From Streptomyces sp. XY006 (GTDB lineage Bacteria; Actinomycetota; Actinomycetes; Streptomycetales; Streptomycetaceae), in assembly GCF_002237655.1 (NCBI RefSeq), contig NZ_NOKT01000001.1, positions 372,001 through 436,000 of the forward strand: 64,000 bases of DNA. Direction: 5' to 3'. Under the pieces are notes generated by a model. It saw only the letters and a program-made list of their open reading frames with translations, was not told the DNA's origin and ran no database searches. Below, one piece after another: positions 1 to 9,236 of the stretch. Made by a program: the position numbers and the translations under genes. Each line of letters begins with the position of its first letter. Position 1 is the stretch's first letter.

Positions 1-1
1 C

Positions 2-814
2 GTCGCCGTGCCCGGTCGAGGCCTCGCCGTCCGCACCCCGGAAGGGGAGTTCCTCAGCGTCAGGACAGCGGACGCGGACCAGGACGCGCTGCTCTCCCTG
101 CTCACGGGCGCGACCGCACCCCCGCGGGACGAACGACTGGCGCGTCTGGTGCGGGCGTTCGAGGAGGCCGGCTACCTGGGGGAGGAACCGCGGACCGCGC
201 CCTGGCCCGCCGCCCGCCGGGACGTCCGGGTCCTCGGCGACCCGGTCCTGACCGAACCGCTCGCCGCGCAGCTGACCGCTCTGGGCGCGCGGCCGCTCAC
301 GGCCCCGGCCGCCCCCGGCGAGGCCCGACTGACGGTCGAGGACCTGCTCGACGGCGGCCCCGCCGCGGTCGTGTGGTGCCTGGACGGACCCGTGCCGGAC
401 GGGCTGTGGGACGCCGCCGACCGGTTGCCCGGCCACGGCGTCGCCTGGCTGCGCTGCCACCGCGAGGGCTGGCAGGCGTACGTCGAGCCGGTGGCCGCCG
501 CTCCAGGAGACGTCACCTCGGCCCACGTCCGGTCCCGCCGGCTCGCCGCCACACCCGCTCACCGCGAACTGGCCGCGTACTGGACCGGACCGCGTACCTC
601 CGGCGCATCCGTCCGGCTCACCCCTCCCGCCGTCACGCTGCTCACGGCGCTCCTCGCGGACGACCTGACCCGGTGGGCCACCGACGCCCCCGCTGTGTCC
701 GGCCTCCCGGCGCGGCGCCGCCTGCGCCAGGTGGACCTGCGCAGCCTGACCGTCACCGAACACCCCGTCCTGCCGGTGCCCGAGGTCGCACCGATGCCGA
801 GGAAGGACCGATGA
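2..814 (+). CDS. E1-like (ocin-ThiF type) cyclodehydratase partner, 5'-truncated by window edge
   Basis: The reading frame is open from base 2 and probably begins upstream; a GTG at 8 is the first start codon inside the window but has no visible ribosome binding site. The C-terminus (RQVDLRSLTVTEHPVLPVP, then a stop) matches the ending typical of TOMM/LAP E1-like partner proteins, which bind the precursor leader peptide and present it to the YcaO enzyme. The N-terminal part (GEFLSVRTADADQDALLSLL) resembles the small winged-helix leader-binding region. Many family members carry CxxC zinc-binding pairs near the end; here the corresponding place reads HPVLPVPEVAP with no cysteines. The stop overlaps the next start (ATGA), so it is co-translated with the hydrolase and YcaO genes. 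The family call is inferred from the ending and the context; the leader-binding role is expected rather than shown. Confidence 0.6.
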   Translation, partial: VAVPGRGLAVRTPEGEFLSVRTADADQDALLSLLTGATAPPRDERLARLVRAFEEAGYLGEEPRTAPWPAARRDVRVLGDPVLTEPLAAQLTALGARPLTAPAAPGEARLTVEDLLDGGPAAVVWCLDGPVPDGLWDAADRLPGHGVAWLRCHREGWQAYVEPVAAAPGDVTSAHVRSRRLAATPAHRELAAYWTGPRTSGASVRLTPPAVTLLTALLADDLTRWATDAPAVSGLPARRRLRQVDLRSLTVTEHPVLPVPEVAPMPRKDR

Positions 815-2292
815 CGGCGTCCTGCGCGACGGTGGGGGGACTCGCCACCGACGTCCGCCTCCCGGCCGGCGACGGCCCCTTCCCGGCCGTCCTGGTGCGC
901 ACCCCCTACGACCGCACCCGGCACGGGGCCGAGGCGCGCGACTGGGCCCGCCGCGGGTTCGCCGCCGTCGTCCAGGACGTGCGGGGCCGCTTCGCGTCAC
1001 CGGGGGAGTGGCACCCGTACACCCACGAGGCCGCCGACGGAGCGGACGCGGTCCGCTGGATCCGGCGGCAGCCGTGGAGCGACGGGCGACTGGTGGCCGC
1101 CGGCGCCTCCTACGCGGCCCACTGCGCCCTCGTCCTCGCCCTCGACGCCCCCGAGGACGCCCGGCCCGACGCCGTCATCGCGGCCGTGCCCGCCCTCGGG
1201 CTCGCGGACACCGCGCGCGAGGAGTCCGGCGCCGAACGCCTGCTGTCCCGGCTCGGATGGTGGGCCGCCCACGGCGACCGGCGGAACTCCGACGAGAACG
1301 CGCTGGCCACAGCCCTCGCCGCCGACCCCGCACTGCTCACCCACCTGCCGCTGACCGGCCTGCCCGAACGGCTCGGCCGCAGCCTGCCCTCCTGGACCGG
1401 CCTGTGGCGGGCCCGGGACCGCGGCCGACTCGTGGCGAGAGCGGTCCACGCCCGGCTGCCGCTGCTCGCGGTGGGCGGCCACCACGACCACTTCACCGAG
1501 GACACGGTCGCCCTGTGGCGCGTCTGGGGCGGACCCTCGGCCCGGCTGCTGCTGGGCCCCTGGGGGCACTCCCTCCTCGCCTCGCCCGGCCCCGGCGCCG
1601 GCCCCGCCCACCGCGTGCACCTCGGCGAGCTGTACGTGCGCTGGGCCCGCCGCGCCCTGGCAGGCGCACTCGCCCCCGGCCGTCACGGCGCCCAAGGCCT
1701 GGGCGGCGCCGACCTGTGGCTGCCCGCCACGGCGGAAGGAGAACCCCGCATCCACCGCACGCGACTGCTGCACGGCCGCACCTTCACCGCCGACCCCGCC
1801 CGGCCCGTGCGCTCGGACGACCTGACCGTCCCGGCCGACGGCCCGCCCGACCGCTGCCTGCTGGTCACACCGCCGCTGCCCCGCCCGCTCGACCTGGTCG
1901 GCCCCGTCGGCGTGCGCCTGCGGGCCACGGCCCACGACCCGTCCGCGGACTGGGCCGCCCGGCTCGTCACCCTCTCGCCGCAAGGACGCGCCGAGCGACT
2001 CGCCGTGGGCATCGTCCGAAGGGCCGAACCACCCGGCCGCGAGAGCGAGTTCACCATCGGTCTCGGCCGCCTCGCCCGCAGGCTGCAGGCCGGCACCCGG
2101 CTGCGGCTGGAGATCACCGGCCACCACTTCCCGGCCCACGCCCGCAACCCCCACACCGGGCAGGACCCCGTGACGGCCGACCGGCTGCTCCCCTCCCGGC
2201 GGGAGGTCGACCCGGACAGCGTGGCGCTGATCCTGCCCGTACTCCCGTCCCGCCCCACCCCCACCGACCCCGCCCAGGAGATCCTGCGATGA
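811..2292 (+). CDS. CocE/NonD (S15 family) alpha/beta hydrolase in LAP cluster
   Basis: 493-residue cytoplasmic-looking protein starting at the ATG that overlaps the previous stop. The fold is the CocE / X-Pro dipeptidyl-peptidase S15 type: N-terminal PFPAVLVRTPYDRTRHGAEA, the oxyanion-side motif VQDVRGRFASPGEWHPY, the nucleophile elbow AAGASYAA (GxSYxA around residue 95), an Asp in VGGHHDHFTED, and the His in GPWGHS. The C-terminal third is the jelly-roll domain of this family (LRLEITGHHFPAHARNP). Its position between the E1-like protein and YcaO, with overlapping start and stop codons on both sides, suggests a cluster-specific role. Leader-peptide removal, N-terminal dipeptide trimming, or hydrolysis of an ester or amide in the product are all possible. 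The substrate cannot be told from sequence. Confidence 0.85.
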   Translation: MTASCATVGGLATDVRLPAGDGPFPAVLVRTPYDRTRHGAEARDWARRGFAAVVQDVRGRFASPGEWHPYTHEAADGADAVRWIRRQPWSDGRLVAAGASYAAHCALVLALDAPEDARPDAVIAAVPALGLADTAREESGAERLLSRLGWWAAHGDRRNSDENALATALAADPALLTHLPLTGLPERLGRSLPSWTGLWRARDRGRLVARAVHARLPLLAVGGHHDHFTEDTVALWRVWGGPSARLLLGPWGHSLLASPGPGAGPAHRVHLGELYVRWARRALAGALAPGRHGAQGLGGADLWLPATAEGEPRIHRTRLLHGRTFTADPARPVRSDDLTVPADGPPDRCLLVTPPLPRPLDLVGPVGVRLRATAHDPSADWAARLVTLSPQGRAERLAVGIVRRAEPPGRESEFTIGLGRLARRLQAGTRLRLEITGHHFPAHARNPHTGQDPVTADRLLPSRREVDPDSVALILPVLPSRPTPTDPAQEILR

Positions 2293-3668
2293 CGACGCTG
2301 CCGCTGGAAGCACTCGTCGACCCCGTCTGCGGCATCGTCCGCAAGGTCAAGCCCGTCGAGCACCCCGCGGGCGCCCCACCCCGGTACACCGCGCTCACGG
2401 CCGAGATATCCGACGCCCGCAGACACGGGCTGTGGCCCGCCGACCGGGTCTCCCTCGGCACCACCTTCGGCGACCCCGAACAGGCCCGCGTGGCCGCCAT
2501 AGCCGAAGGGATGGAGCGCTACTGCGGCAACCGCGTGCCACCCCCCGGCCACCCGGACGCACCCCTGCGCGCCACCGCCGCCGAACTGACCGAGAAGGGC
2601 CTGCGCCTGTACGGCCCGGGCGACCTGCCCGCGTACGCCGACTGGCAGTACGCCCGCGAGGAGTTCCCCTACCGCCCCTTCACCGCCGACACCCCGGCCC
2701 TGTGGACGCGCGGCACCGAGTGGCTGCCCGGCGGTCCGGCGACGGAGGTCTGGGCGCCCGTCGCCCTCACGCACCTCAACTGGCGCCAGGGCGCCCTGCG
2801 CGAACTGCCGCGCACCCACCACCTCAACTACGCGGGCATCGCCACCGGGCAGGGTCTCGACGACGCCGTCGAACGCGGCCTGCTGGAGATCGTCGAACGC
2901 GACGCCCTGGAACTGTGGTGGCACCTGGACGGCCCGGCCCGGGGCATCGACCCCGCGAGCGTGCCCGGCCTCGCCGACGACCTCGCCGGCTGCGCGCTCG
3001 ACGTCCACCTCGTCGAGATGCACTCCGAGTTCGCCCCCTGCATGGCCGCACTCGTCCACGACCCGCGCCTCGGCCTGTACGCCGCCGGGTTCGCCTGCAA
3101 GTACGACCCGGCCGAAGCCGCCCGCAAGGCCGTCCTGGAAGCCGTGCACACCTGGGTCTTCACCCAGGGCCTGACGGACGCCGACGGCTGGGTGTTCCAG
3201 GCCGTCGAGGCCGGGCTGCTGGCGCGCGGCCTGTACCTCGACCACCGGGCCGACGGCCGCTATCTCGACGTGTGCGGCGAGCAGTTCGAGCACGTGCGGG
3301 ACCTGGGAGCGCACGTGCAGGTGTGGCTGGACGAACGCATGGCGCCCGAGGCCCGGCGGTTCACCGCACCCGCGCTCGGAACGGTGTCCCTCGACGCGGT
3401 CCGGCCCGGCAGCCGGGAACGGCTGGAGAGCGCGCTGCGCGCGGGCGGACACCGCGTGATGACCTTCGACCTCACCACCGAGGACGTGGCCGAGACCTCG
3501 CTGCGCGTCGCCCGGGTCCTCGTCTCCGGACTCCTGCCCAACGCCCCCGCCGCCTTCGGCTACTTCGGCTGCCCCCGCCTCGCCGAGGCCGCCGTCGCGC
3601 GCGGCTGGCGCACCACCGAGCCCCGGGCGCCGCGGGACTTCACGCTGGCGCCCCCGCCGCACATGTGA
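2289..3668 (+). CDS. YcaO-domain cyclodehydratase
   Basis: 459-residue YcaO enzyme. YcaO proteins use ATP to phosphorylate backbone amides of Cys/Ser/Thr residues so that they cyclise to thiazolines or oxazolines. The nucleotide/Mg-binding motifs are visible in order: AIAEGMERYC (about residues 70-80), GLLEIVERDALELWWH (about 195-210) and KAVLEAVHTW (about 280-290). The C-terminus ends in LAPPPHM, a proline-rich tail recalling the PxPxP end of azoline-forming YcaO proteins, though not an exact match. Start ATG overlaps the hydrolase stop (ATGA). With the E1-like protein upstream and the SagB dehydrogenase downstream, it forms the standard azol(in)e-forming set, so azole formation on a ribosomal peptide is the likely function. 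Family assignment is firm; the substrate peptide is not in view. Confidence 0.93.
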   Translation: MTTLPLEALVDPVCGIVRKVKPVEHPAGAPPRYTALTAEISDARRHGLWPADRVSLGTTFGDPEQARVAAIAEGMERYCGNRVPPPGHPDAPLRATAAELTEKGLRLYGPGDLPAYADWQYAREEFPYRPFTADTPALWTRGTEWLPGGPATEVWAPVALTHLNWRQGALRELPRTHHLNYAGIATGQGLDDAVERGLLEIVERDALELWWHLDGPARGIDPASVPGLADDLAGCALDVHLVEMHSEFAPCMAALVHDPRLGLYAAGFACKYDPAEAARKAVLEAVHTWVFTQGLTDADGWVFQAVEAGLLARGLYLDHRADGRYLDVCGEQFEHVRDLGAHVQVWLDERMAPEARRFTAPALGTVSLDAVRPGSRERLESALRAGGHRVMTFDLTTEDVAETSLRVARVLVSGLLPNAPAAFGYFGCPRLAEAAVARGWRTTEPRAPRDFTLAPPPHM

Positions 3669-3676
3669 GGACCGCC

Positions 3677-4840
3677 GTGGAAGACCTCCCCGAGGAACCG
3701 CCGCAGGACCTCGTCGCCGCCCTCGCCCGCGCCCGCTCCCCGGAGCGGCCCGGCCCCGACACACCAGCCGGGCCGGCCGTCCCGCCCTGGCCGGGGCCGC
3801 CGCTGCCGATCCCGGAGGCCGGCCCCGCCGACCTCGATCTGCGGGCCCTGCTGCGGCTGTCCCTGGCCGCCTCGGACGCCTCCGGCCGCCTCAGGCCCGC
3901 ACCGTCCGCGGGCGCGCTGCACCCGGTGGACACCCGGCTGGCCGTGGGCGCCGGCTGCTCCCTGCCGCCCGGCCGCTACGGCTACGACCCGCTGCGCCAC
4001 CGCGTCCACCGCCTCGGCCCGCCCGCCGCCGACACGCCCCCGGGCGTCACGGCCGAACTCTCCGTCACCGCACAGCGCACGGTGTCCCACTACGGACACC
4101 GGGCCCGGCCCCTCCTGCTGCTCGACACCGGGCACGCCGCCGCCGCACTGTTCCTGGCGGCCCGCGCCCTGGGCGCGGACGAGCCCGCGGTACGGCTGGA
4201 CGGACGCACCGAGAACCCCTTGGCCGTCGTACGCGTCCCGCCGCCCGCCCGGCGGAACCCGACGCACCCGGCGGACGGTGCCCGCGTCCCGGAACCGTCG
4301 CAACCGTCCGGGGGCCCGCCCACCCCGGCCGAACTGCTGACGCGCCGCAGCACCCCACCGCCACTGCCCGGCACGCCCTCCCACGACGCCCTGCGGGCAG
4401 TCCTGACCACCGCCGAACGGGCCGCTACGGGCGGCTCGTTGCGCTGGTGCGCCGCCGTCGGCCCACCCCGGCCCGGCCTCCTGCGACGGGCCCCCGACGG
4501 CACGACCCTGCTGCGGTACGCGGCCGGAGAAACCCGCCCCACACTCGCCGCCTGGGCCGCGGGCCAGGCGTGGATCGCGGACGCCGGCGCCGTCCTGCTC
4601 GCCCACGGCTGCCCCGCCGACGCCGACGCCTCACACATCCGCCGCGCCCACCTGCGGGCCGGCTTCGCCGTCCACCTGGCCCATGTCACCGCCCGGCGCC
4701 ACGGCCTGGCCGCCCGGCCCGTCGGCTCCTGGCAGCAGGCGGACCTGGGCGCCGCGCTGGGTGCCACCCCGGGCCGCGACTGGATCGTCCACGCCCTGGC
4801 CCTCGGCACCCGTCACGCCGACGAGGAGAACACCCCGTGA
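3677..4840 (+). CDS. SagB-type FMN-dependent azoline dehydrogenase
   Basis: About 387 residues. The nitroreductase-fold signs of SagB-type dehydrogenases are present: LLRLSLAASDASGRLRPAPSAGALHPVDTRL (the RxxPSaGAlyP region near residues 60-85), GRYGYDPLRHRVHRL, and a helix pattern AAALFLAARALG. A second, partly repeated half follows (SHDALRAVLTTAERAATGGSLRWCAAVG). SagB enzymes oxidise azolines made by YcaO to aromatic azoles using FMN. I chose GTG at 3677 because GAGG lies 6-7 bases upstream; a GTG at 3665 that overlaps the YcaO stop (GTGA) is an equally coupled alternative. The stop overlaps the ABC transporter start. The middle is proline/arginine-rich and divergent, so the dimer and FMN contacts are less clear than in classical SagB. 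Confidence 0.8.
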   Translation: MEDLPEEPPQDLVAALARARSPERPGPDTPAGPAVPPWPGPPLPIPEAGPADLDLRALLRLSLAASDASGRLRPAPSAGALHPVDTRLAVGAGCSLPPGRYGYDPLRHRVHRLGPPAADTPPGVTAELSVTAQRTVSHYGHRARPLLLLDTGHAAAALFLAARALGADEPAVRLDGRTENPLAVVRVPPPARRNPTHPADGARVPEPSQPSGGPPTPAELLTRRSTPPPLPGTPSHDALRAVLTTAERAATGGSLRWCAAVGPPRPGLLRRAPDGTTLLRYAAGETRPTLAAWAAGQAWIADAGAVLLAHGCPADADASHIRRAHLRAGFAVHLAHVTARRHGLAARPVGSWQQADLGAALGATPGRDWIVHALALGTRHADEENTP

Positions 4841-6576
4841 TCGTCCACCCCGAGCTGCGCCGCGCCACCCGCCCCGCACGGCGCCCCCTGCTCGCGGCCA
4901 CCCTCCTGCAGGGCGCCGTCACCCTCACCCACCTGGCCCAGGCCGCACTGCTGGCCCTCGCGCTCGCCGGCCTGGCCCGCGGCGACACCGGCCGGCTTCC
5001 CTGGCTGCTGGGCGCGGTGCTCGCCGTCGTCGCCGCCCGCGCCGGGCTCAGCCTGTGGCAGCGGCGCACCGCCACCCGCGCCGGTGCCCGCGTCAGGATC
5101 GCCCTGCGGGACGAACTCCTGGCGCACCTCGGCCGGCTGGGCCCCGCCCACCTGACCACCGCGCGGGCCGGAGCCGTGCGCACCACCCTCGTCGACGGGG
5201 TCGAGGGCGTCGACGCCTACGTCTCCCGCTACCTGCCCCAGCTCCTGGTCACCCTCGTGGTGCCGCCCCTGGTCCTCGCCGCCCTGGCCGTGGCCGAACC
5301 CCGGGCGCTCCTCGGCCTGGTCCCCGCGCTGCTCCTCGCCCTGGCCGGGCCGCGCGCCTGGGACCGGCTCCTCGCGGCCCGCGGCAAGGAACACTGGGAC
5401 ACCTACGAAGGACTGGGCGCCGACTACCTCGAAGCCCTCCAGGGCATGCCCGCCCTGCGCGCCGCGGGCGCGGTCGGCCGCACCCGCGCACGCCTGGAGG
5501 AGCGGTCCGCCGCCCTGCACCGCGCGACCGTCGCCAAACTACGGGTGTCCCTGGTCGACACCGGCATCACCGACCTCGCCATCCAGGGCGGCACCGCGGC
5601 CGCCGCACTCCTGGCGTGCTGGTCGGCCGTCACCGGATCGACCACGGCGACCGGCACCTACCTGGTGCTGCTGCTGGCCTCCGAGTGCTTCCGCCCGGTC
5701 CGCGACCTGGCCCGCGAATGGCACGCCGGATACCTGGGCGTGTCGGCCGCCGACGGCCTCACGGCCCTGCGCACGGCCGAACCGGCCGTCCCCGACACCG
5801 GAACGGCCCCCGCCCACTGGCGGACCCCGCCCGAACTGCGCTTCGACGGCGTCCGCTTCACCTACGAAGGGGCCCCGGCACCCGCCCTGCACGGCGTCTC
5901 CTTCACCGCGCGGGCGGGACGGACGACCGCGATCGTCGGCCCGTCCGGCGCGGGCAAGTCCACCCTGCTGGCGCTGCTCCTGCGCCACCACGACCCGCAG
6001 CAGGGCCGGATCACCCTCGACGGCCGCCCCACGACCGACTACGCCCTCGACGCGCTCCGCCAGGGCATCGCCGTCGTCTCCCAGGAGACGTACCTCTTCC
6101 ACGCCAGCATCGCCGACAACCTGCGCCTGGCCCGGCCCGGCGCCACCCACGACGAACTGACCCGGGCGGCGCGCGTCGCCGGGATCCACGACGAGATCAC
6201 CGCCCTGCCCGACGGCTACGCCACCGTCCTCGGTGAGCGCGGCGCCACCCTCTCGGGCGGCCAGCGGCAGCGTCTCGCCCTCGCGCGCGCCCTGCTCGCG
6301 GACGCCTCGGTGCTGGTCCTCGACGAGGCCACCAGCGCGGTCGACGAACGCCGCGAGGCGGGCATCCTCCGGGAACTGATGAGCGCCACGCGCGGCCGGA
6401 CCGTCCTGGTCGTCGCCCACCGGCTCGCCGCCGTCCGGCACGCCGACCGCATCGTCGTCCTCGACGAAGGACGGGTGGACGCCGTCGGCGAGCACACCGG
6501 CCTGGTCGAAGCAGGCGGCGTCTACGCGCGGCTGGTCGACGCCGGCCACGCCCACCGAGGGGAACTCGCCGCATGA
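4837..6576 (+). CDS. ABC exporter, fused TM-ATPase (CydD-like half)
   Basis: 579-residue ABC half-transporter. The N-terminal membrane domain has about six hydrophobic helices (for example [49 protein letters not shown]). The ATPase carries Walker [10 protein letters not shown] (about residue 370), the Q-loop VSQETYLF, signature [15 protein letters not shown], Walker [13 protein letters not shown] and H-loop VAHRLAAV. The membrane part ([36 protein letters not shown]) looks like CydD-type transporters, which in other bacteria export thiols, but the gene sits inside the LAP operon. Export of, or immunity to, the finished peptide is therefore the more likely role. The GTG start overlaps the SagB stop (GTGA) and the gene's own stop overlaps the next transporter gene, so the two probably form a heterodimer. 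Confidence 0.9.
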   Translation: MIVHPELRRATRPARRPLLAATLLQGAVTLTHLAQAALLALALAGLARGDTGRLPWLLGAVLAVVAARAGLSLWQRRTATRAGARVRIALRDELLAHLGRLGPAHLTTARAGAVRTTLVDGVEGVDAYVSRYLPQLLVTLVVPPLVLAALAVAEPRALLGLVPALLLALAGPRAWDRLLAARGKEHWDTYEGLGADYLEALQGMPALRAAGAVGRTRARLEERSAALHRATVAKLRVSLVDTGITDLAIQGGTAAAALLACWSAVTGSTTATGTYLVLLLASECFRPVRDLAREWHAGYLGVSAADGLTALRTAEPAVPDTGTAPAHWRTPPELRFDGVRFTYEGAPAPALHGVSFTARAGRTTAIVGPSGAGKSTLLALLLRHHDPQQGRITLDGRPTTDYALDALRQGIAVVSQETYLFHASIADNLRLARPGATHDELTRAARVAGIHDEITALPDGYATVLGERGATLSGGQRQRLALARALLADASVLVLDEATSAVDERREAGILRELMSATRGRTVLVVAHRLAAVRHADRIVVLDEGRVDAVGEHTGLVEAGGVYARLVDAGHAHRGELAA

Positions 6577-8333
6577 GCACCGCCACCGCCGCCACCTCCG
6601 CCGTCTCCACCGGGGACGCACCCGCGCGAGGCGCCCTGCGGGCCCTCCTGCCCGCCCTTGCCGCACACCGCGCCATGACGGCCCGCACCTGCGCCGCCGC
6701 CCTCCTCGAACAGGGCTCCCTCGTCGCACTGGTGACCCTCGCGGCGCACACCGTGGGCACCGCCGTCATCGAAGGGAAAGCTCCCTCGGCCGCCACCGTC
6801 ACCGCACTCGCCGCACTCGTCCTGGTGCGCGCCCTGGCGACCTGGCGGGAAATGGACCTCTCGCACGACCTGGCCTACCGGGTGCTGGCCGTCCTGCGGG
6901 TCCGCGTCTTCGACGGACTCGCCCGCAGCGCGCCCGCCCGCATCGCCGGCCGGCGCAGCGGCGACCTCGCCGCCACCGCCATGGCCGACGTGGAGGCGCT
7001 GGAGTTCTTCTACGCCCACACCACCGCCCAACTGCTGGCGTCCGCGACCGTCCTCACCGGTGGCTGCCTGGTCCTCGCCGTGGTGGAACCGTGGCTGCCG
7101 GCGGCCGTACTGCCGGTCGCGGCCCTGCTCGCCGCGGTGCCCTTCGCCGACGCGCGCGGCCGCGCGGCACGCGGTGCCCGCACCCGGACGGCCGTGGCGA
7201 GGCTGTCGGCCGACACGGTGGAGACCGTCGACGGACTGCGTGAACTGCTCGCCCTCGGGCGGCTCGCCGAACGCCGGCGCACGCTCGCCGAGCACGGTCG
7301 GCAGGTGGGCGACGCCCAGCGCGCCGAGGCCACCCGGGAGGCGGTCGCCGCATCCGTGCGCGACCTCCTCATCGTCGCCGCCGTCCTCGGCGTGGTCGCC
7401 GCGGCGGCGCACTCCGTGACCTCCGGACGGCTGCACGGCGCGTGGGCCCCGGCGGCCATGGCCCTGGCCCTGGCCGTCCTCGGTCCCGTCGCGGAGTCGG
7501 CCCGCGCCCTGAGCCAGGCCGTCGCCCTGCGCGCCGCGGCCTCCCGCGTCGGCGCCGCCGTCCAGGCCCCCGCTCTCGCACCGCCACCCGCACAACCCCG
7601 CCGCCTGCCGCCCGGCCCGCTGGGCGTCCGGCTGCACCAGGTGAGGTTCGACTACGGCGGACAGCCCGTGCTGGACGGCGTCGACCTGACCGTCCCCCCG
7701 GGCCGGACGCTCGCCCTGGTCGGTGTCTCGGGAGCCGGCAAGTCGACCTGCGCCCATCTCCTGGCCCGGTTCTGGGACCCCTCCCAGGGAACCGTCCAGC
7801 TCGTACCCGCCCACGGCGACCCCGTAGACGTCCGGGACGTCGCCGACGCCGAACTGCGGCGGGCGGTGGTCCTCGTGGGACAGGAGACACCCCTGTTCCA
7901 CGGCACCCTCGCCGAGAACCTCCGGCTCGCCGCACCCGAGGCGGACGACGACCTGCTCGCCGCGACGGCGCGCCGGTGCGGCGTCGACCGGATCGCCACC
8001 ATGGACACCCTCGTCGGGGAGCGCGGCGCCACCCTCTCCGGTGGACAACGGGCCCGCATCGCCCTCGCCCGCGCGCTGCTGGTACGCCCTCGCGTCCTCG
8101 TCCTCGACGAGTCCACCGCCCACCTGGACAACACCGGCGACGCCCGGATCGCCGACGCGCTGCGGGAGGAGGGCCGCACCACGATCGTCATCGCCCACCG
8201 GCCGGCCACCATCCGCCGTGCCGACCGCATCGCCGTCCTCGACCAGGGCCGGATCGTGGAGGAGGGAACCTGGGAGGATCTCACCAGCCGCCCCGGCAGC
8301 GCGCTCGACCGCGTACTCGGCATTCCCTCCTGA
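6573..8333 (+). CDS. ABC exporter, fused TM-ATPase (CydC-like half)
   Basis: 586-residue partner of the preceding transporter, starting with ATG inside the previous stop. The membrane domain has about six helices (TARTCAAALLEQGSLVALVTLAAHTVG, VLTGGCLVLAVVEPWLPAAVLPVAALLAAVPF). ATPase motifs: Walker A GVSGAGKST, Q-loop VGQETPLFHG, signature LSGGQRARIALARAL, Walker B VLVLDESTAHLD and H-loop IAHRPATI. Both halves keep intact Walker B glutamates and signature sequences, so both nucleotide sites look usable. This is the last gene of the tightly overlapping LAP operon; 352 bases of non-coding sequence follow. Substrate is unproven; peptide export is inferred from the context. Confidence 0.9.
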   Translation: MSTATAATSAVSTGDAPARGALRALLPALAAHRAMTARTCAAALLEQGSLVALVTLAAHTVGTAVIEGKAPSAATVTALAALVLVRALATWREMDLSHDLAYRVLAVLRVRVFDGLARSAPARIAGRRSGDLAATAMADVEALEFFYAHTTAQLLASATVLTGGCLVLAVVEPWLPAAVLPVAALLAAVPFADARGRAARGARTRTAVARLSADTVETVDGLRELLALGRLAERRRTLAEHGRQVGDAQRAEATREAVAASVRDLLIVAAVLGVVAAAAHSVTSGRLHGAWAPAAMALALAVLGPVAESARALSQAVALRAAASRVGAAVQAPALAPPPAQPRRLPPGPLGVRLHQVRFDYGGQPVLDGVDLTVPPGRTLALVGVSGAGKSTCAHLLARFWDPSQGTVQLVPAHGDPVDVRDVADAELRRAVVLVGQETPLFHGTLAENLRLAAPEADDDLLAATARRCGVDRIATMDTLVGERGATLSGGQRARIALARALLVRPRVLVLDESTAHLDNTGDARIADALREEGRTTIVIAHRPATIRRADRIAVLDQGRIVEEGTWEDLTSRPGSALDRVLGIPS

Positions 8334-8685
8334 CCTCGGCTCTTTACGGCCAGAGCGAGTGCGCCGGCCCAGTCGCGGCCCTTGCATCCGCGGCAGGGGC
8401 CGGCCGGCACCCGATCCGGGTATCCCCTGGTCGGCAGAGGCTGCACCGCCCCAACGCTCGTGCAAGTGTTGAAGTTTCACTCGGGTCGGGGGCACCGCGC
8501 CGGTCGGCCTCCGCAGCACATGAGCGTGATCGGCCTGCAAGAACGCCCGCGTCCGGAAGGCGCCGTCTCGCCTTGCCTCCGCGCCCGTGCGCTGAAAGCT
8601 TCGGGTCTTGAAGTCGCCCAGCCTTACAACTGGGCTTCGGCTGCGATTACTTGAACGACACCGACGGCATCCGAGGAGTGAAGCC
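8334..8685. other. Intergenic region after LAP operon, with hairpin upstream of the amylase-inhibitor gene
   Basis: 352 bases without a convincing gene. A six-base-pair stem (GCCCAG / CTGGGC, 8616-8635, eight-base loop) lies about 50 bases before the inhibitor start and could be a weak terminator or an element of its leader. A GAGGAG Shine-Dalgarno is at about 8672-8677. A 44-codon frame starting with ATG at 8520 has no ribosome binding site and was not called. No precursor-like peptide for the LAP operon is seen here. Confidence 0.5.
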
Positions 8686-9009
8686 ATGCTGAGAGGCATG
8701 CGGACATCGACGTGGGCAGCGGCACCCGTCGCAGCCCTGGGTCTCCTGCTCGCGGTATCGCCCGGGCCCGCCTCCGCGGCGACCGGCGTCTCCGAGCCCG
8801 CCCCGTCCTGCGTGGAGATGTACGAGAGCTGGCGGTACACCGACGCCGCCAACAACTGCCCCGACACGCTGAGCGTCTCGGTCCTCTACCAGGACGGCGC
8901 GATGAGCCGGTGCGCCACGCTCCCGCCGGGCGCTCGCGCGACGATCGGGGAGGGGTACCTCGGCCAGCACGGCCACGCCGACCGTCTCGTCCTGTGCGGA
9001 ACACCCTGA
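8686..9009 (+). CDS. Secreted proteinaceous alpha-amylase inhibitor (tendamistat/HAIM family)
   Basis: 107 residues: a Sec signal peptide (hydrophobic stretch AAAPVAALGLLLAV, likely cleavage after ASA near residue 31-32) and a mature domain of about 75 residues. The mature part follows the tendamistat pattern closely: VSEPAPSC, the inhibitory triplet Trp-Arg-Tyr at residues 49-51, and four cysteines at 42, 58, 76 and 104. The gaps between them (16, 18 and 28) equal those of the two disulphides in tendamistat, and a G(D/E)GYxGxHGHA-like segment is present. Proteins of this family are secreted by streptomycetes and block animal-type alpha-amylases by placing the WRY loop in the active site. The start ATG follows a GAGGAG sequence 8-9 bases upstream. 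It stands alone between the LAP operon and a two-component system. Confidence 0.92.
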   Translation: MLRGMRTSTWAAAPVAALGLLLAVSPGPASAATGVSEPAPSCVEMYESWRYTDAANNCPDTLSVSVLYQDGAMSRCATLPPGARATIGEGYLGQHGHADRLVLCGTP

Positions 9010-9236
9010 CGGCGACCAGCATCGAGACGGCGCAAGTGCGGTGCCGTGCCCCTCGCGGCGCGTGAGCGGGGCGCAGTCCGTACGCTGCGAGCGGTCAACG
9101 CCACCGGGCGCCGCCCCACGGAGTGAACGACCGGCAAGTGCCGTGTCCCGCGGCCAGTTCCCCGCCGTTCAGCCGCTCACCATGCTCCCCACCCCCCACC
9201 GCGCGGCGGCCGTCGCCCCCCCGGTCAGGAAGTCAC

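Noticed and set aside
373..810. Extension of the hydrolase frame upstream of 811
   Set aside because: The upstream part is Arg/Pro-rich shadow of gene 1; the ATG at 811 overlaps the stop of the previous gene and begins the real protein.
8520..8654. 44-codon frame before the amylase inhibitor
   Set aside because: No ribosome site and no peptide-like features; it overlaps a hairpin.
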